Assembly: GCA_013398955.1 (NCBI GenBank)
Contig: VWPU01012696.1
Coordinates: forward strand, 1-64,000
Length of the DNA: 64,000 bases
Direction of reading: 5' to 3'
Source: Callaeas wilsoni
Lineage: Eukaryota > Chordata > Aves > Passeriformes > Callaeidae
Below are positions 22,601 to 36,144 of this stretch, one piece after another (within the stretch, counting starts at the first letter, position 1; the number at the start of each line of letters is the position of its first letter). Below the pieces are notes generated by a model. The model saw only the letters and a list, made by a program, of their open reading frames with translations, was not told where the DNA came from and did no database searches. The translations under genes and the position numbers were made by a program.

Positions 22601-25330
22601 CATGTGTGAGGTTAATATGACAATTAATTTTTACTAAATGAAAGTATAAAAGCAGTTCTGGGATAAAAGCTGTAAGGCTTCTCAATAACACCTGGACTGC
22701 TGAATAATGGGGTATGGTGAATAATGGGGTGGCATATCCTTCAGAAGAGATTTTTGTCTCAGCCTGCAGGATAAAGTGTCACTTGCAGAAAATGATTGTT
22801 TCTGCATACCTTTGGTCTCTATCATTCTTGCTTTATTCTGCAAAGGAGCTAATCACAAAACTCCCAAATTAAAATAAACTTAATAGACTCTCCTGCTGTT
22901 CTTTCACAAAATTCAGTAGACTTTCATCTGAGCAAAGGTTGAATAATTGACCTTTGAAATCTCCCTCCTCGCCCACCCCAAACACAAAGAACCCCTGCAA
23001 TAATTCTCCTATTTTTATAATGAGTGTGAAAGTTAAAAAATATTTCTTCCCCATCCTAGTCTATCTGATACAGTCTTCTAATTCCCAGCAATGCTGCCAG
23101 AACGAGACAGCACCATGTAAGCAGCCAGGACAAATCTCTTTACTTGCTAGCATCCGTATGGGCCAACAGGTCTGTGAGGTATGGGGAGGAGTTGCAAGAG
23201 AATATTCCTGTCCTGATAGATTAGAAGATGAGTCATCAGTGCTGGTTCACAGCTGAAAGAAGCAAGGCCGAGGACAGCTTGGGATAGGGTCACCAGCCTC
23301 GAATGCACAGAAATCCAAGGAAGTCCCCCATGGTCATGCTGGATATGGCAGAGAACATGCTTCATTACACACAACGAAGCGGGGAAGAGGGACAGGGAGG
23401 CCACCCAGCCATCCACACTTTGAGGGTAGACTGAAAAGAGAAGTGAGTGAAATACGGGACACTTAGGAGAGAGCCAAATGACTTTGTCAGACATGTCCTC
23501 ATTACAGCAGTGTCAGCCAAACCCACGGCAGGGGTTTCTGGGCACAGCTGAGCTTTAGCCTCACAGGTAAGAAGCCAGAGGATCATGTATCCAAGCAGGC
23601 CCATGGGGAAGCTTGTTCCAGACATATATCAATAAAGGAAGCAATGGAGCAATGCACTGCAGATCCTAGAGCAGTGGCATTGGAGTATGTTTTCCCTGGG
23701 AGCTGTTGCAGAAACGTGGAGGCAGAACAGTTGCACATTTCTAAAGGAAAAGAAACAATAAAAATTTTTTGTAGGAAAATGTTGCTTTTAAGAAATTATT
23801 TGACATGGAAGTTTTGAAGTAGAGCAACAATTCTGTGTTGACTTAGGCCGATTTTATTTCATTTTCTGTTTTCTCAAAGTATTTCAGCTCTGATTTCATT
23901 TCTGCATTCTTTCCTCATGTAATTTCTCTTCAGCTAGGCAACGGCATTTAAGCCTGCATAGAAATAGTTATATTTCAGCATGACTGGTTAATCTTCTGGG
24001 GTTTTGCCCTGTATTTCCATTCCAAGGCACTTGCAGTTTTCAGATTTACACATTTTACAAGAGGCCACTGTGGTGAGCTGGCAGCTGTCACTTAGACTAG
24101 AGTCAGTCTTTGAAATCACTAACAGGCATCGCTCTGGATCTGAATGTGTGGCAACAGGAGCTGCGATTGCCTGTTTCTGTGGCTGACTCTCAGATGTGGG
24201 TGTGAAACAGTGAATGCTAATTTATTTCATAATATAGACTCTATCTTCCTTTCCTGAAGGGATGTAGAATGATATTCACATATTAGGACTTACCTAATTT
24301 CCCAGGAAAAATCTTAATACAGCATTTATCTCACCTTACAATGAGTGCTGCTGAAGTGCTGGGAAGATCACAACCCAGCTCAAAACCAACATTCTTCCAT
24401 GTAAATGTTTCAGAAAGGAAGAAGAACAAAATGCATTTGGAGGGTCTTGACCTTTCTTGTTCTGTGTTTGTTGCTGAGTGCATGTTACAAACCACCTTTG
24501 TGGCAATGCACAGATGAGATGGAGTGGCACAGCCCTTACTCTGCAGAGAAGTAATATTCTTGGAACTGTGCAGATGCCTATCTCAGCGCTAATATATTGC
24601 CACTGTAGGAGACTCAGCATTGAAGGAGTGGAGGGGAGTCATGGCAGGATGCACAGTCAGCATTCCTGCAATAATTTTCTGTGTCATAGTCAATGGCTGA
24701 TGGTAAAAATGAGCAAACAGTAATGCGTTTCTAGTAAGTGTTAGGGACTGGCCCTAAGACTATCTGTCACGGCTACTTGTGAAATATTTCTCTATTTCTG
24801 TTTAGGATAGAACTTAGTGGAAGCTGTTGTTATTCATCATAATGCAAAGTTAAAAAGAAAAGCCACTTTATGTTTTTCAGAGGTGTTAATGGATGAAATG
24901 CATGTTCTTTCCTTTCTTCACTCTGACATCTGTTTATCATAAAAAAGAAAGAAAAAAATAGAGAGAAAAATGAAAGATGCAAAAAGTAGCATGCAGATGA
25001 CTCATACAGTTTAAGATGATAACAAGGCGCTTTCTGTTCCCACCCCCATTTGGTCTGGGAAAGGTTTCACAGGAGAAGGTACAATAGTGGGAGTAAGTGC
25101 ATAGACTGGTTTCTCAGAGGGAGTGATGCAGGGATGAAGTAATGCAGCGGTAGTTCTCTGCTATATATGCTTGCATCTAAACTCTGAGAAGCAGCCAAGC
25201 ACTGGTGGCTGCTTTTGGATCTCCCACTCTTAGTCAAAATCAGTCCTTTCAATAACACCAAACAATGCTACTTAAATTAATGACTTTAATTTAATTCAGC
25301 TATACATTTATTACACATACACATATCAGT
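13681..25330. other. Intergenic gene desert, no gene seen
   Basis: About 11.6 kb with no recognisable gene, repeat family or RNA gene. Composition is mostly AT-rich, with moderately GC-richer patches at about 21.2-22.1 kb and 23.1-23.6 kb. Overlapping open frames in those patches lie on both strands and resemble nothing I know. One splice-consistent open block (15971-16084) is discussed under findings. The rest is plain unique sequence. Confidence 0.7.
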
Positions 25331-26210
25331 TTACTGATGACAGGAAACTGAGGGGCATGGCTGATACACCCGAAGGCTGTGCTGCCGTTCATCAGGACCT
25401 TGATAGGCTGGAGAGCTGGGCAGAGAGGAACCTAATGAGGCTCAACAAGGGCCAGTGCAGGGTCCAGCACCTGGGGAGAAATAAGCCCAGGCACCAGGAC
25501 AGGTTGGGGTCTGACCTACTGGAAACCAGCTCTGCAGAGAAGTACCTGAGAGTCTTGGTGGATGACAAGCTGACTATGAGCCAGCAATGCCCTTGTGGCC
25601 AGTGGTATCCTGGGGTGCATTGGGAAGAGTGTGGCCAGCAGGTCAAGGGAGATGATCCTGTTCCTCTACTCAGCACTACTGAGTCCACATCTGGAATACT
25701 GTGTCCAGTTCTGGGCTCCTCAGCACAAGAAAGACACGGAGTTACTGGAGCGGGTCCAGCAGAGGGGCACAAAGATGATTTGGGGTCTGGAGCACCTCTC
25801 TTGTGAGGAGAGACTGAGGGAGCTGGTCCTGTTTAGTCCAGAGAAGAGAAGACTGAGCGGGGATCTCTTCAATACATAGAAATATCTCAAAGACGGGTGC
25901 CAAGAGGATGGTGCCAGACCTTTCAGTGGTACCCAGAGACAAGACAAGAAGCAATGGCCATAAACTAAAACACAAGAACTTCCACCTCAAAGTGAGGAAC
26001 AAACGTCCTTACATTGAGGGTGGCAGAGCACTGGAACAGGCTGCCCAAGGACATCATGGAATCTCCCTCTCTAGAAACATTCAAAACCCACCTGGACCTG
26101 TTCTTATGTGATCTGCTCTAGGTGATCCTGCCTTGGCAGGGGAGTTGGACTGGATGAGCTCCAGAGGTCCCTTCTTACCCTGACAATTCTCTGATTCTGT
26201 GATTTTCTAA
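25331..26210 (+). mobile_element. CR1 LINE fragment, the best-preserved copy in the window
   Basis: An 880-bp CR1 retrotransposon piece covering the C-terminal part of ORF2 and the short 3' UTR, ending in the tail attctctgattctgtgatttt. Landmarks are actgatgacaggaaactgag at the 5' truncation point, atgagccagcaatgcccttg, gtactgtgtccagttctggg-like sequence near 25.70 kb, and gagcactggaacaggctgcc near 26.03 kb. The frame encoding the reverse transcriptase thumb region is broken near 25590-25600, where the family consensus as I recall it has about a dozen more bases. After the break the reading continues one frame over, with motifs [17 protein letters not shown] and [20 protein letters not shown]. 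It is dead, but young enough for easy family assignment. Confidence 0.95.
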
Positions 26211-26612
26211 TACTATAAGTTTTATAATCTATTTTACAATACTGTATTGCACATAACATTTTATATTTTCTCATATACAATTACACATTTTGTATTTATC
26301 TGTGATGTAACATATTACAACTTTCTAACGTATGAATATAAAATTACATAAAAAACAATAATTTATTTTATAAATCACAATTGTTTTTTAGTGTTCTGCC
26401 ATGAATAGGCCCTTGTCTAACACATTTGACATATTATTTTAGTCATGCCATCAGTGGATACTGAAATGTCATTTTCTAGGCAGATCTACTTTATGGGAAG
26501 GTGTAAGGAGTGCTGTACAGAAAAAGCTGGGGAACAACACACTGTGCAAGGTGCCTGACTTGGGTGAGTTAAATGTATGGTTGCTCTGACTGCAAGGACA
26601 GCAAGAAAGGGG

Positions 26613-26636
26613 TATAGATATAGATATATAGATATA
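26613..26636. repeat. (TAGATA)n-like microsatellite
   Basis: A short imperfect tatagata/gatata repeat of about 24 bases. It shows no associated feature. Confidence 0.7.
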
Positions 26637-26759
26637 GCAGCAACCAGAAAATCAAACCTCAGCTACTTTCTTCATGCTAATTGTCTTAGTTAATACCTTA
26701 CCCACATTTAACATCACCTCTTCCAAATCCTTCCTAAATGTTTGGATGAGAGCAAATAA

Positions 26760-27450
26760 TTTGTAACGCTGCTGCCTGCCTTGTGCCTAACCATGGCCCA
26801 CAAGCAACCTGTACCACTGCACTGCTCACTTCTGCAGCAAGTGATCTCTGCAGCCACTGTGTGCTGGCAGCCCTCTGACAGCCCCTGCTGCCCTCTGCCC
26901 ACCTGCCCACTCCCACCAGGTGAGTGGGCTTCAGCCAGTCGGGTTCCAAGCTTCAGCCTGTCGGGAACACCAGCTGATGCTGTCCCATCCTCCTGTGGTG
27001 CACTGTACGCACTGGCATGGGCTTGCCTCACCCTTGCCGGCACAACCCTGCTTCTCCAAGATCCTCCTGCTTCCTCATCCTCGTGGAAGCTACTAAGCCC
27101 CTGCTGCAGTGAAGTTGAGCACGCAGGTGTCTTGACACAGTATCACACCAGGCTCTTGGCTGGGGACAAAAGGGAAAGGGCACTGTGGGGGCTATGGAAG
27201 GAGAGGGACAGGTAGACGGGCTGGCTGGTGTGCAGAACATGCTTCTGCAGCCCACCAGCTTGTCGTGGGGCTGGACACTTCTCTTTGCTCCCTGGCACAG
27301 CTGCAGGAAGCAGCCTTTGGGAGCCCACTGTCAGCTTGCTGATAGCCAGGAATGGTCACAGAGCTCCCTGCCAGCCCTGCCCGACAATGATCATACTGTC
27401 TGCCTCTCCCAGGGGTGGAAAAACTGTATGAAAGCTTACCCAAAACTTTT
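26760..27450. other. GC-richer block with overlapping open frames
   Basis: Roughly 700 bp visibly richer in C and G than its surroundings, with many CTG/CAG/CCC runs but few CpG dinucleotides, so it is not a CpG island. Long open frames exist on both strands (the longest is about 144 codons, + strand 26781-27215), as expected when stop codons are rare. I recognise no domain in any of them. It may be an old, unidentified repeat, a conserved element or simply a composition fluctuation. Confidence 0.5.
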
Positions 27451-28644
27451 TTAGGGGATCTTATTTTTTTTTTTTTAAATTAAACAGCTGGAACATCTTG
27501 ACTTCAAATGTTGATGATTTGAAATGAAAATCAGTAGTTGAAACATTGCTCGTGCCTTTCAGCATTCAGTCATCCTCGTTCCCACCAGGTAGAGCAGCTT
27601 TTGTCCCTCTCATTAAGGAAAGCTGCAAATCACTGCCCCATTTGATCACATCCCTGTCATAAAAAAAAAATAAAATCAATTAAAGCCCACACTACTGCAT
27701 GCTGCTCTTTCATTTTTAATGATAGTTTCATTTGGTACCTACTGCTTTTAGCTCACTAGAAGGACTACGTTCTCTGTTTTATTGCAATCGCAGAGCATTT
27801 CATTCTGCTTGCTATCCATATTTGATCATGGAAGATGGAAAAATCCTCCAACAATTTCTTTCCATGGAATGTGGTCTGAGCTAAGTGGCTTAGCCCTTCC
27901 CTGGTGCAATGCTCCAGGTTACTGTTCACTGTAGACCTAAAGAGAAAAAAAGACTGCAGCTTATTTTGGACAAGAACAATAGGGAACTTGTGTTAATAAC
28001 CAGAACTTCTTCAGGGGTGAAGAAGTGAGGTTTTGAGCCTGAAATGAACATCCACTGCACAATCAATGTGCCTAGAATTCCCGAAGCAGTATAAAAATAG
28101 CTTCAAATGTAATTGTCTTCTCCCAAAAAAGGTTTTGTGTAAGTCTCTATCCAGTTTTTAATTCTCCCTTTTTTCTAGAATGTTGTGTGCAGAAAATGGA
28201 AAATATTTGCTGAAACAACTGAGTATATATTTGCCTCTCATAAAATGTGACATAGTTGGATGTGAGTTGAAGCAGAATTTCAAATAAGTTTCTAATACCA
28301 GGATCTGCCCAGGCTTGCTCCATAAATCAGTGACCTATTGATTAAGGCTGATTGGGACTTCTTAAGAGAAAACATGAAACCTGGGTCATGTTTAAGCAAA
28401 GATTATGCAATGACAACAACCCTCCCTACAAATATACAGCCAACTAGGGATAAACTGGAGTCAGGCAAAACTTACCAGCTTGAATTCAGATTCATTTTAG
28501 GGTATATTCAATACAGAAATGAGAGAATCCTTACTATGGCTGCTGAAAAGCTGGTTTTAATTTGGAAAAAAAGCTAAAAGGAATTTTCAGTGAAATTTCA
28601 GCTATTTCTTTGCCAGCATTCTGCTCTCTGTGATACCTTCTCCT

Positions 28645-28728
28645 CCCAAACAAAACCAAACAAAAAACCAAAACCAAAACCACCCCAAAAAACAAAACCA
28701 AAAAAACCCCCCGAACATCAAAACCCCA
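28645..28728. repeat. A/C-rich low-complexity tract
   Basis: A run built of caaaac, ccaaaa and cccc units with almost no G or T. It is simple low-complexity DNA. The complementary strand gives an artificial hydrophobic open frame rich in Val, Leu and Phe. Confidence 0.75.
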
Positions 28729-31700
28729 ATATGTCAACAATAGAAATATTTCTATTGGAAAATTTTGTCTAACAAAGTTTGTTATGTGTTTGTTGAGATT
28801 TTGCATCTGATGCTTTGTGTCCACATTCTCTTCTGTTCATGTAGTCACACACAGTTATCCCATGTGTCCAGGGATATAGTCTTCCCTCTTCCCAAGGTAT
28901 CATGATGCTACTGCTGATGGAGTCCTGAGGCAGTTAAACAACTCTGATTCCCAAGAAATACTTCACAGCAGTTCTGAGACTTTTTTTTGGTGGTTTTTTT
29001 TTTTTTCAGTATTCAGGTATTCACAGTTTTTGACAAAAGAAATATTTAATCTCTTGCTGAAAAATGCACTGCTATGACAGCAAACCCCAACGTTCTGCTA
29101 AAAGCAGTTCTGGAGGAAAACTTCAAATATGCTACCAGCCAGAACTACACAAAATGGGAGAAAAAAATAGTGTTAAGAGCTGTAATCTGATACACAGCAT
29201 GTCATAGAGTATAATAATATAAAGTTTGTCATTTAAATCCATTCAGGATTTGTTACAGGCTGAAATCCACTCACTGTAGGCTGCTAGAGTAAATAGCAGT
29301 TGTTTTTGCCAAATGCTATGTCATAGTCATTTGTGTTTTGGTCTAATTTTAAGTGTATCTGTACCTAGAAATACTGGCATTTGTTTCTGCACTCCCTGTT
29401 GTTGAAGATGAGCAATATTTAATTTTAAGCTCCAAAGACAGTTCCCGTGTCAACAGATAAACTCCCAAACCCCCATATCTATTTGAAGCAGAATTCTTAG
29501 TGTGGCAGTGCTTAGGGGAATTAGCGGGAAATGTGGCATGCTCTGTACTTTTGAAAACAAGTTTTATTTAGATATTTCAAAATAGATTAAGCTTCCTGTT
29601 AAAATGTTTCCATCTTTTAAAACCTGATGTTTGGTTCATAAAAGAGAGTTTTGTACTTGGCTTATTCTTTCTCTGCAATGTATTCATCCAAATCATTAAA
29701 CTTTCTTGGCTGCTCCAAAATAATTTTTATCGATGCAAGCACTGTTTTGAAAAATATTTGCAACTATTAATACAGGCTAAATAATCATGGCAACATCAGC
29801 AGCAACAAAACCCTGCTGCGTGTGGAATTTTACCTGTCTGTAAATCAGACACCATTGGTCAGATTTCCTTGCGGATGCCCAACAAAATCTATGGATTAAA
29901 AGCTTGTGTATTAGTTAGTGTTTTAGTTAATTCTAAATGTTTGTAAATTTTAAAAGTTGAATTGCATAGCTGGCTGTCTCAGAGCAGGACATGAGCTTGA
30001 CTGGACAGGTTCATTTCTCTCTTGGCACGACCAGAGTATACGTTGGTTTTTACTTAGTTTTGATGCTGTCTGTCAAAATAGGAGGACTACATAAAAATGT
30101 TTAGGGTATTAATTTTACATTGAATTAAATTTCAAAAGACTATGAAAACATTAGCTTCTTGAATTCCCTTTCAAAATATAATTACATATTCTCCTGCTTC
30201 ACCCCTTTCTGAACATCTGTACCATTTTTTCTAGGAGTGTGTTGAGAGCAATAATAGCTGTTACAAGATTCAGAAATGTTGCTAATAAAAGCCAGATCAT
30301 GTTCCACTCATAAAATTTAAATTTCACATTTAGATACGACGTGAGGTTATATCTCTTCTGTTGCAACCAGTAATCTTTTTTACTTAATGGATTATGTCTT
30401 ATTAAAGAGAGAAATGAAGAAAACAAGGTAAATGAAAGCTCAGCACCTGCTTTCGGAAAGGTGTTTTTCTTAGTGTAGCACCTCACAGACCAGCTGTTTG
30501 CTTTCCTGCCCCAGTGTGAGGAAGGTAACATCACTTGCAGGCTTGGATCTCCATGTGGATACTGGAGATCAGGGCAGCAAGCTGGGCTTAAACAGCAGTT
30601 GCCAGTGTTGTGGGAGCTGGTCCCCAGACGCAGCCAAATGCTCTGCGTTCCTTCTCACTGCCTTCCAGCAAGGGCATCACGTTGCTGTCCTGGCTGCTTT
30701 GGTTGGCCACTATCAGGTGCTTCCATTGCTGCAGCTCTGCAACAAGCACAGAAATGATGTTAAAAACTGACCTCACTCTCTTGTGTGCAGAAGATTTGTA
30801 AGCAGACCCCCTTGCTTCACGCCTTCAAGCAGAGCCCCAGGCAAATTCTCCTTTCTTTACTCCTTTTTCATACAAGAACCCATGTGGGAAGCTGCTGCCA
30901 GACATCAGTGTGACTGCTCTTCCTGCCACACATGCACAGCTGGCAGGGCCAGGCTCTGGTGTGCTGCTGCAAATCACAAGCAGTTCCCTCCTTAGGACAG
31001 GCTCCTTGTTTTGAAAGAAATGTTTCTCTAGCATAATAAAAGTATGTAAGACTCAGACCCAGTCATAAGTCCCTTTCTGTTCTTTTTTGTTTTCCATCAT
31101 ATGTCATAAAAGCAATTCACTTCCTTTTTTGGTTTCCTCTTCTGAGAAATCTTTGGGTAGATGGAAGGAAAAGATCTTTCAGGTCTCCATTACCCTGTTT
31201 ACAATTAATGTCTTGTGCTTAAAAAATAGATCAATTCCACCATCTATTACAGAAGTCAAAAGACACAACAGTTTTTACTTTCAATCACAGACTTAATACT
31301 GGGCAAAGACACAAGTGGGGAATGACTAGGCTTTGGTTCTGTGGATAATGAGGGCAGGGCAGTTCTCCTCTGAGCGGAAATGTAGATTATGAAGAAAAGT
31401 AGATCTTCTCAAAGGGAAAATGTTTACTCAGAAAATATTTGAAGGCCACATTAATTTTACCCACCTACTCTTTTCATTTTTTTTATTCCCCAGTAGTTTA
31501 CAACTGTCTGAGATTACTCCTCATGCACTGGGCAACAGAATTGATTTGGTTATGGTAGGAAATATAGTGAGAACAAAAGGGAAGCATCGGCTTTTGATCT
31601 CTCTTGCACTCAAAAAAATGCAATCTTTCTCCAGGCAATATGAAGATTTTCTCCATCTTCTGTGAACCCTAGCACACCTGATGGGAACCTGTCGATACAT

Positions 31701-34700
31701 TGCTCTTGATAAAGTGCAACACTTATAAAGCCATGTGGCAGAATGTATACTGTAAATTTCTGCCTTTTGAAGGCAGCTGGACATGACATTTGGTCTGACT
31801 GTGAAAATTTATTCCTTTCTCTACTCCCCTGGATAAAAAGAAATTGTTGACAGGTACTGAGGGGCGAGATGTGGAAGGAGAAATTGGAATAGAGGAAAGG
31901 AAAGGCAAAGACAGAGTGCAAAGGCTTTAATTAAGAAACGTAATCCAGGCTTTTTGACTAAGCTTCTGGAAGTTATGGAGATTTTGTATAGGAAAACAGC
32001 AACCTACTTTAAGACTGAAGGAGGTCAAAAGGGGAGTTTTACCTAACTGAAACAGTTTTCACCTTCTTTGAGAGGATGAATTATGAAGAAATCAATGAAC
32101 AGTACAGACAGTGAAGCAGCTTTGACAAGCGTGACATTGACAGCATACCTTAATAAAAGTAGAAATGTGTTCTCTTTTTATTTGTCAAAATTAGGCACTG
32201 CGTCTCCATAAAAGCACTCTAATATTTTAGCTGTCTGAGACTTCACTTGCTGAATGTGCCTCTGTGTATGAAGAACTGCAGCTGAGCAATTTTAGGAAGT
32301 TTTTCTTTGCCAGCCAAATTTGTAGGCAGGTGGTAGTGATTGGCCTGGAAATTATATTCTCCTTATTTCTCAGTATTTCAATCCAAATAAAAACAAATCT
32401 GTTTTCTTCATGCTGGTCTACAACTAGACTTTTCACAGCCACACAAGTAATAATATTCTTTTCATACAACATTATCATAAAAATATTGGATAAAATAGCT
32501 AAAACCAGAATCTGCATGGGCTATAAAAAGCTTTGAGAAAAAAAAAAAGTAACAGTTTAAACCAACCAAGTTCTTGTATTTCTGGAAAGACAGACAAAGT
32601 CTATTTTATTCATGATAACAATTTTCTTGAGTCAGTCAGGGCGAGATATTATACATCCAATAATGTGTAAAGAAAATTTTTAAATTGAGGTGTACACATA
32701 TTTTTTTTAATTTTTCAGGCTTATCTTGATAAAGTTCAAAGGTATAAAAGCAATGATAAGCTAATGGAGATTTAAGCTTGACATATTTCCATGATGTAAA
32801 TGGGGTTTATGAAGATAGCCATGAACATGCTACTTTTTCTTTTCTCTGTCTCTGTCTCCTCCCTTTCTTTGTCCCTCTGATATCTCCCATCTCCAATAAT
32901 CTACTTTTTTTGCTACCTAGATCCTATCTCAAATTCCCTGTTTGTATATCTGGCTTTTTTTCCTCTTTCCATAAATTCTCCTCCCACTTACTGAGATTTT
33001 GTCTATTCTTTACAACCAATTTACTCCTCTTCAGTCTGGATTACAACTAAAATAAAAGCCTAACATGAGAAGAAAAAAAAAAGTGCATGGTACCCTAAAA
33101 GATTCTAAAGAGATGTTTGAAAGAGCTTGGTTGCAGTTTTTCATGTACCATACACCTCTGAACTAGCTTAGCTGCTCAGGATAATCTGTAACCTTGTCAT
33201 TTTAATCCTTTTTATTTTTTCTCCCCCTCAAAACCTTTTAGTGCCTCTTGCATGTTATTACACACTGTTTTCTTCCTTTGGAATGCTTTTAATTAACTGG
33301 GCCATCATAAGATTACCTCCTTGAAGCTGATGCCATGAGGCATGAGTGGGCAGTATGAGGGGGGATGAAGCAAACGGGCATGTACCAGTAAGAGATGGTA
33401 TAATCAGACTGTTGCTTCATTTTGCCATCAGATTTCTGACCAATGTAGAGTGCTACACCAAATACTGAGAGACCTATGTGAGAGAACCATGCATGTGGTG
33501 AAAGATGATGCTTTTTACAGGTGTCTTTGGATCCGTGCAACTGAGTTTACTATATATGCAATTGAAATTGCATCAATGTGTGCTTTGTACATGACATCTG
33601 TATTCCCAGAAAAACTAGCTAAGAGTTATTTTAATAATTACTTTAGCGTTCTGAGGCTTTTTGCTCCTGACAAGATATTTAGTGTGACCCAGTTATTAGT
33701 AGAACAATTGCACCGTGTTCAGAGAAAAACATGCATATATACATATAAATATTAAAATATTGTATTCCTTTGGAAATTCTCATTTGGAAGATGCCTTTGA
33801 ATAATTTAATTCAACATGTGAGTGAATACCTTTCTTTAAAGAAATCCTGATGATTCTAGCTGCATATCATGCACATTTTAAAGTTTTATCCTTCTGTTTA
33901 AAATGAATCTATCTAAATTGATATTCTGGAGTCAAGGCCAAACAATTGCACATACTGTACCGATGGTCATTGCTTTGTTTTTCCAGTATACAAGCTAATA
34001 TCACTAAGTAACTATGTATTTTAATTTGCAAGAGAGTAAACAGAATTCTTGTGTGATTTCAGACAACCTGGACAATGTTGTTTGCAAAATCTATTCTTAC
34101 AGGTTTTCTAATATTCAGCAGTTTGTTAACAAATTCCATCATCAGTATGCAAGGAATAAACTGAAATGGAAGAGATTCCTCACAAGGTAATGCCCTCTCT
34201 GAGTAGCATTCTGCACCCCTTAATTAAGAATGGCAGAATATGCCCCTAAATTTTTCTGCAAGATTTTACTCTTCTCTTTTTTGGCAGTCTGTTGTCTTGA
34301 TAGACTTGTCATATTTAACCCTCATTTGCTTAACTGGATGTCCATGTACTTCATTGTGGTTTTTGTTTTATATTTCACGTACACAGCTGTGTTTTAACTT
34401 CACAGTGAAGAAAACAATTTTGCTTTACTTTGTGTAGCTTCTTTTAGTTTAAAGACCTTTGCTGTATTTGTCTTCATAGTAAATTTTAAGCATAGAATTT
34501 TTAATACATGAAAAAAAAAGGAATTGAGGTAAAACAATTCAGGGAAACTTATAAGTATTAAGAGATTTCTCAGAATAAAAGGTCCTGGGAATTTTTTTTC
34601 CTTTTTTATTTTTAATGGAAATAGTCTATTTTATCCCTTCTCAAAATAGCATTGATTTTCAATATACAAGAAACTTTTGGTGAAAATACAAATAAGCTCA

Positions 34701-36144
34701 TTGTTTAATTGCAAGTAACTTAAAACACCTTTAAAAATTAATTATCTGTGTCTGTATTTTGTTTGCCCTGAACCAATGTGATAGAATAGCAAAGACATTT
34801 AAAATAACCATTATCATTAATACATGCTACAATTCTGAAACTAAGAGAAATTTATATAGGGATACCTAGGTGCTACAATGGTAAACAGGCAATAGATGTT
34901 CAACTTTTCTTATTTGTGGGCTCCATAAAAATATTTCCACTACATCTTGGCAAAGCATTTAGGTTTATTTGTAACGTGACATATTTCAGGCTACTAGCAA
35001 CAGATTGGTGGGGCTTGTGCTGAGAAGGATGTTTAGTTATCGTTTGCAGAGTACTTATAAGAAAGGCCACAAACTCCAGTGGTCCATAGATCACAATTTT
35101 GAGATACTTGGCTATAGGATTGGCCAGAGCAAAACTCAGGTGTATTTTAAACAGGCTTTTTGTGCCATCACCATTAAGGCATTCAGTTACCTCTAATTTG
35201 CCATGACGCTCTCTCAGCGACAATACCACAGTCAGGTGATGAGGGTTGGCCACATGCACTAGAAGTTCTGGGAAATTGCTTCCAAATATTTAAAGATTGT
35301 ATTTTAATATTTGCCACTCCTTCCACAGCTCTCCAAGCCAGGAACTTAAACCAAAGTACAGGGCTTGGCTGCCTGCTTTGTGCTGCTCTGCCAAGGTTTG
35401 CAGATGATTTCTGTGCCTGTCCCCATGCTGCTAATGCGAAGCCAAGATGCGAGAGCCATTCCATACGGAAGAGGTGTGCAGGCAGGAAAGGAGGGAAAGA
35501 AGTGGAAGCAGCTGCTTCAGGGTGTGGAAAGGCCTCTTCCAGGACTCAGTTACCTGCTCCCTCCCAGTTCTGCCAAAGTCATCACATTCTTACAGGCTTC
35601 CCAGTGCACTGCTGCTGTGCTGTGGAAAATCCAGCCTTGGGTGTTTGAACCACCAACATAATTTAAACTAAATGTAGTAGCCTTATCATCATTCTTTTAT
35701 TGTGAGACTCAGAAATACACTTCAGTAGTGTTTGGATTTCTTTTTCAGTATTAAGGAATAACATATGTTAATTTTTTTCCTCTGATGAGGAAATACTAAG
35801 AAAAAACAGGCAGATAAAATGAAGCAAGTATTTGTGTGGGCATGAGGAAGTATCTAGGTGTTAGAAATTTCTTAAAATCAGCACTTTAAATCCAGGGAAA
35901 TCTGAATTTAGGTTTTACTGAAAGCAAATCTTCTTATGTTAAGATGAATAGCATACACACAACCTTTCTTCTGGCTTATACTGCCATCATGAGTGGGGGG
36001 CGCCGGGGGAGGAAGAATGCAAATTCCAATCTCGAGACTTTAAAAGTCTAATTTAATACCATGAGCAATGCTTTAATCACAGCTATACATGGATCATAAC
36101 CTATAAAATTATTATGGGGTGAGTGCATCTCTGCTCCAAACTGC

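Larger units (their letters stand above)
26211..36144. other. Intergenic gene desert, no gene seen
   Basis: About 9.9 kb without a recognisable gene. It starts with very AT-rich DNA after the CR1, then the GC-richer block at 26.76-27.45 kb, then AT-rich unique sequence. Low-complexity A/C-rich DNA lies at 28.65-28.73 kb. A 101-codon open frame at 33450-33755 and an exon-like block at 34063-34186 are noted elsewhere. Confidence 0.7.

Noticed and set aside
25357..26111. Open frames of 94-149 codons treated as host genes
   Set aside because: They are fragments of CR1 ORF2 and its antisense, broken by a frame shift.
26781..27215. 144-codon open frame
   Set aside because: Composition effect in a GC-rich, stop-poor block. 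Other frames on both strands are open too, with no domain or splice support.
33450..33755. 101-codon open frame
   Set aside because: No recognisable family, poor start context, and no convincing splice site. Length is within chance for 64 kb.
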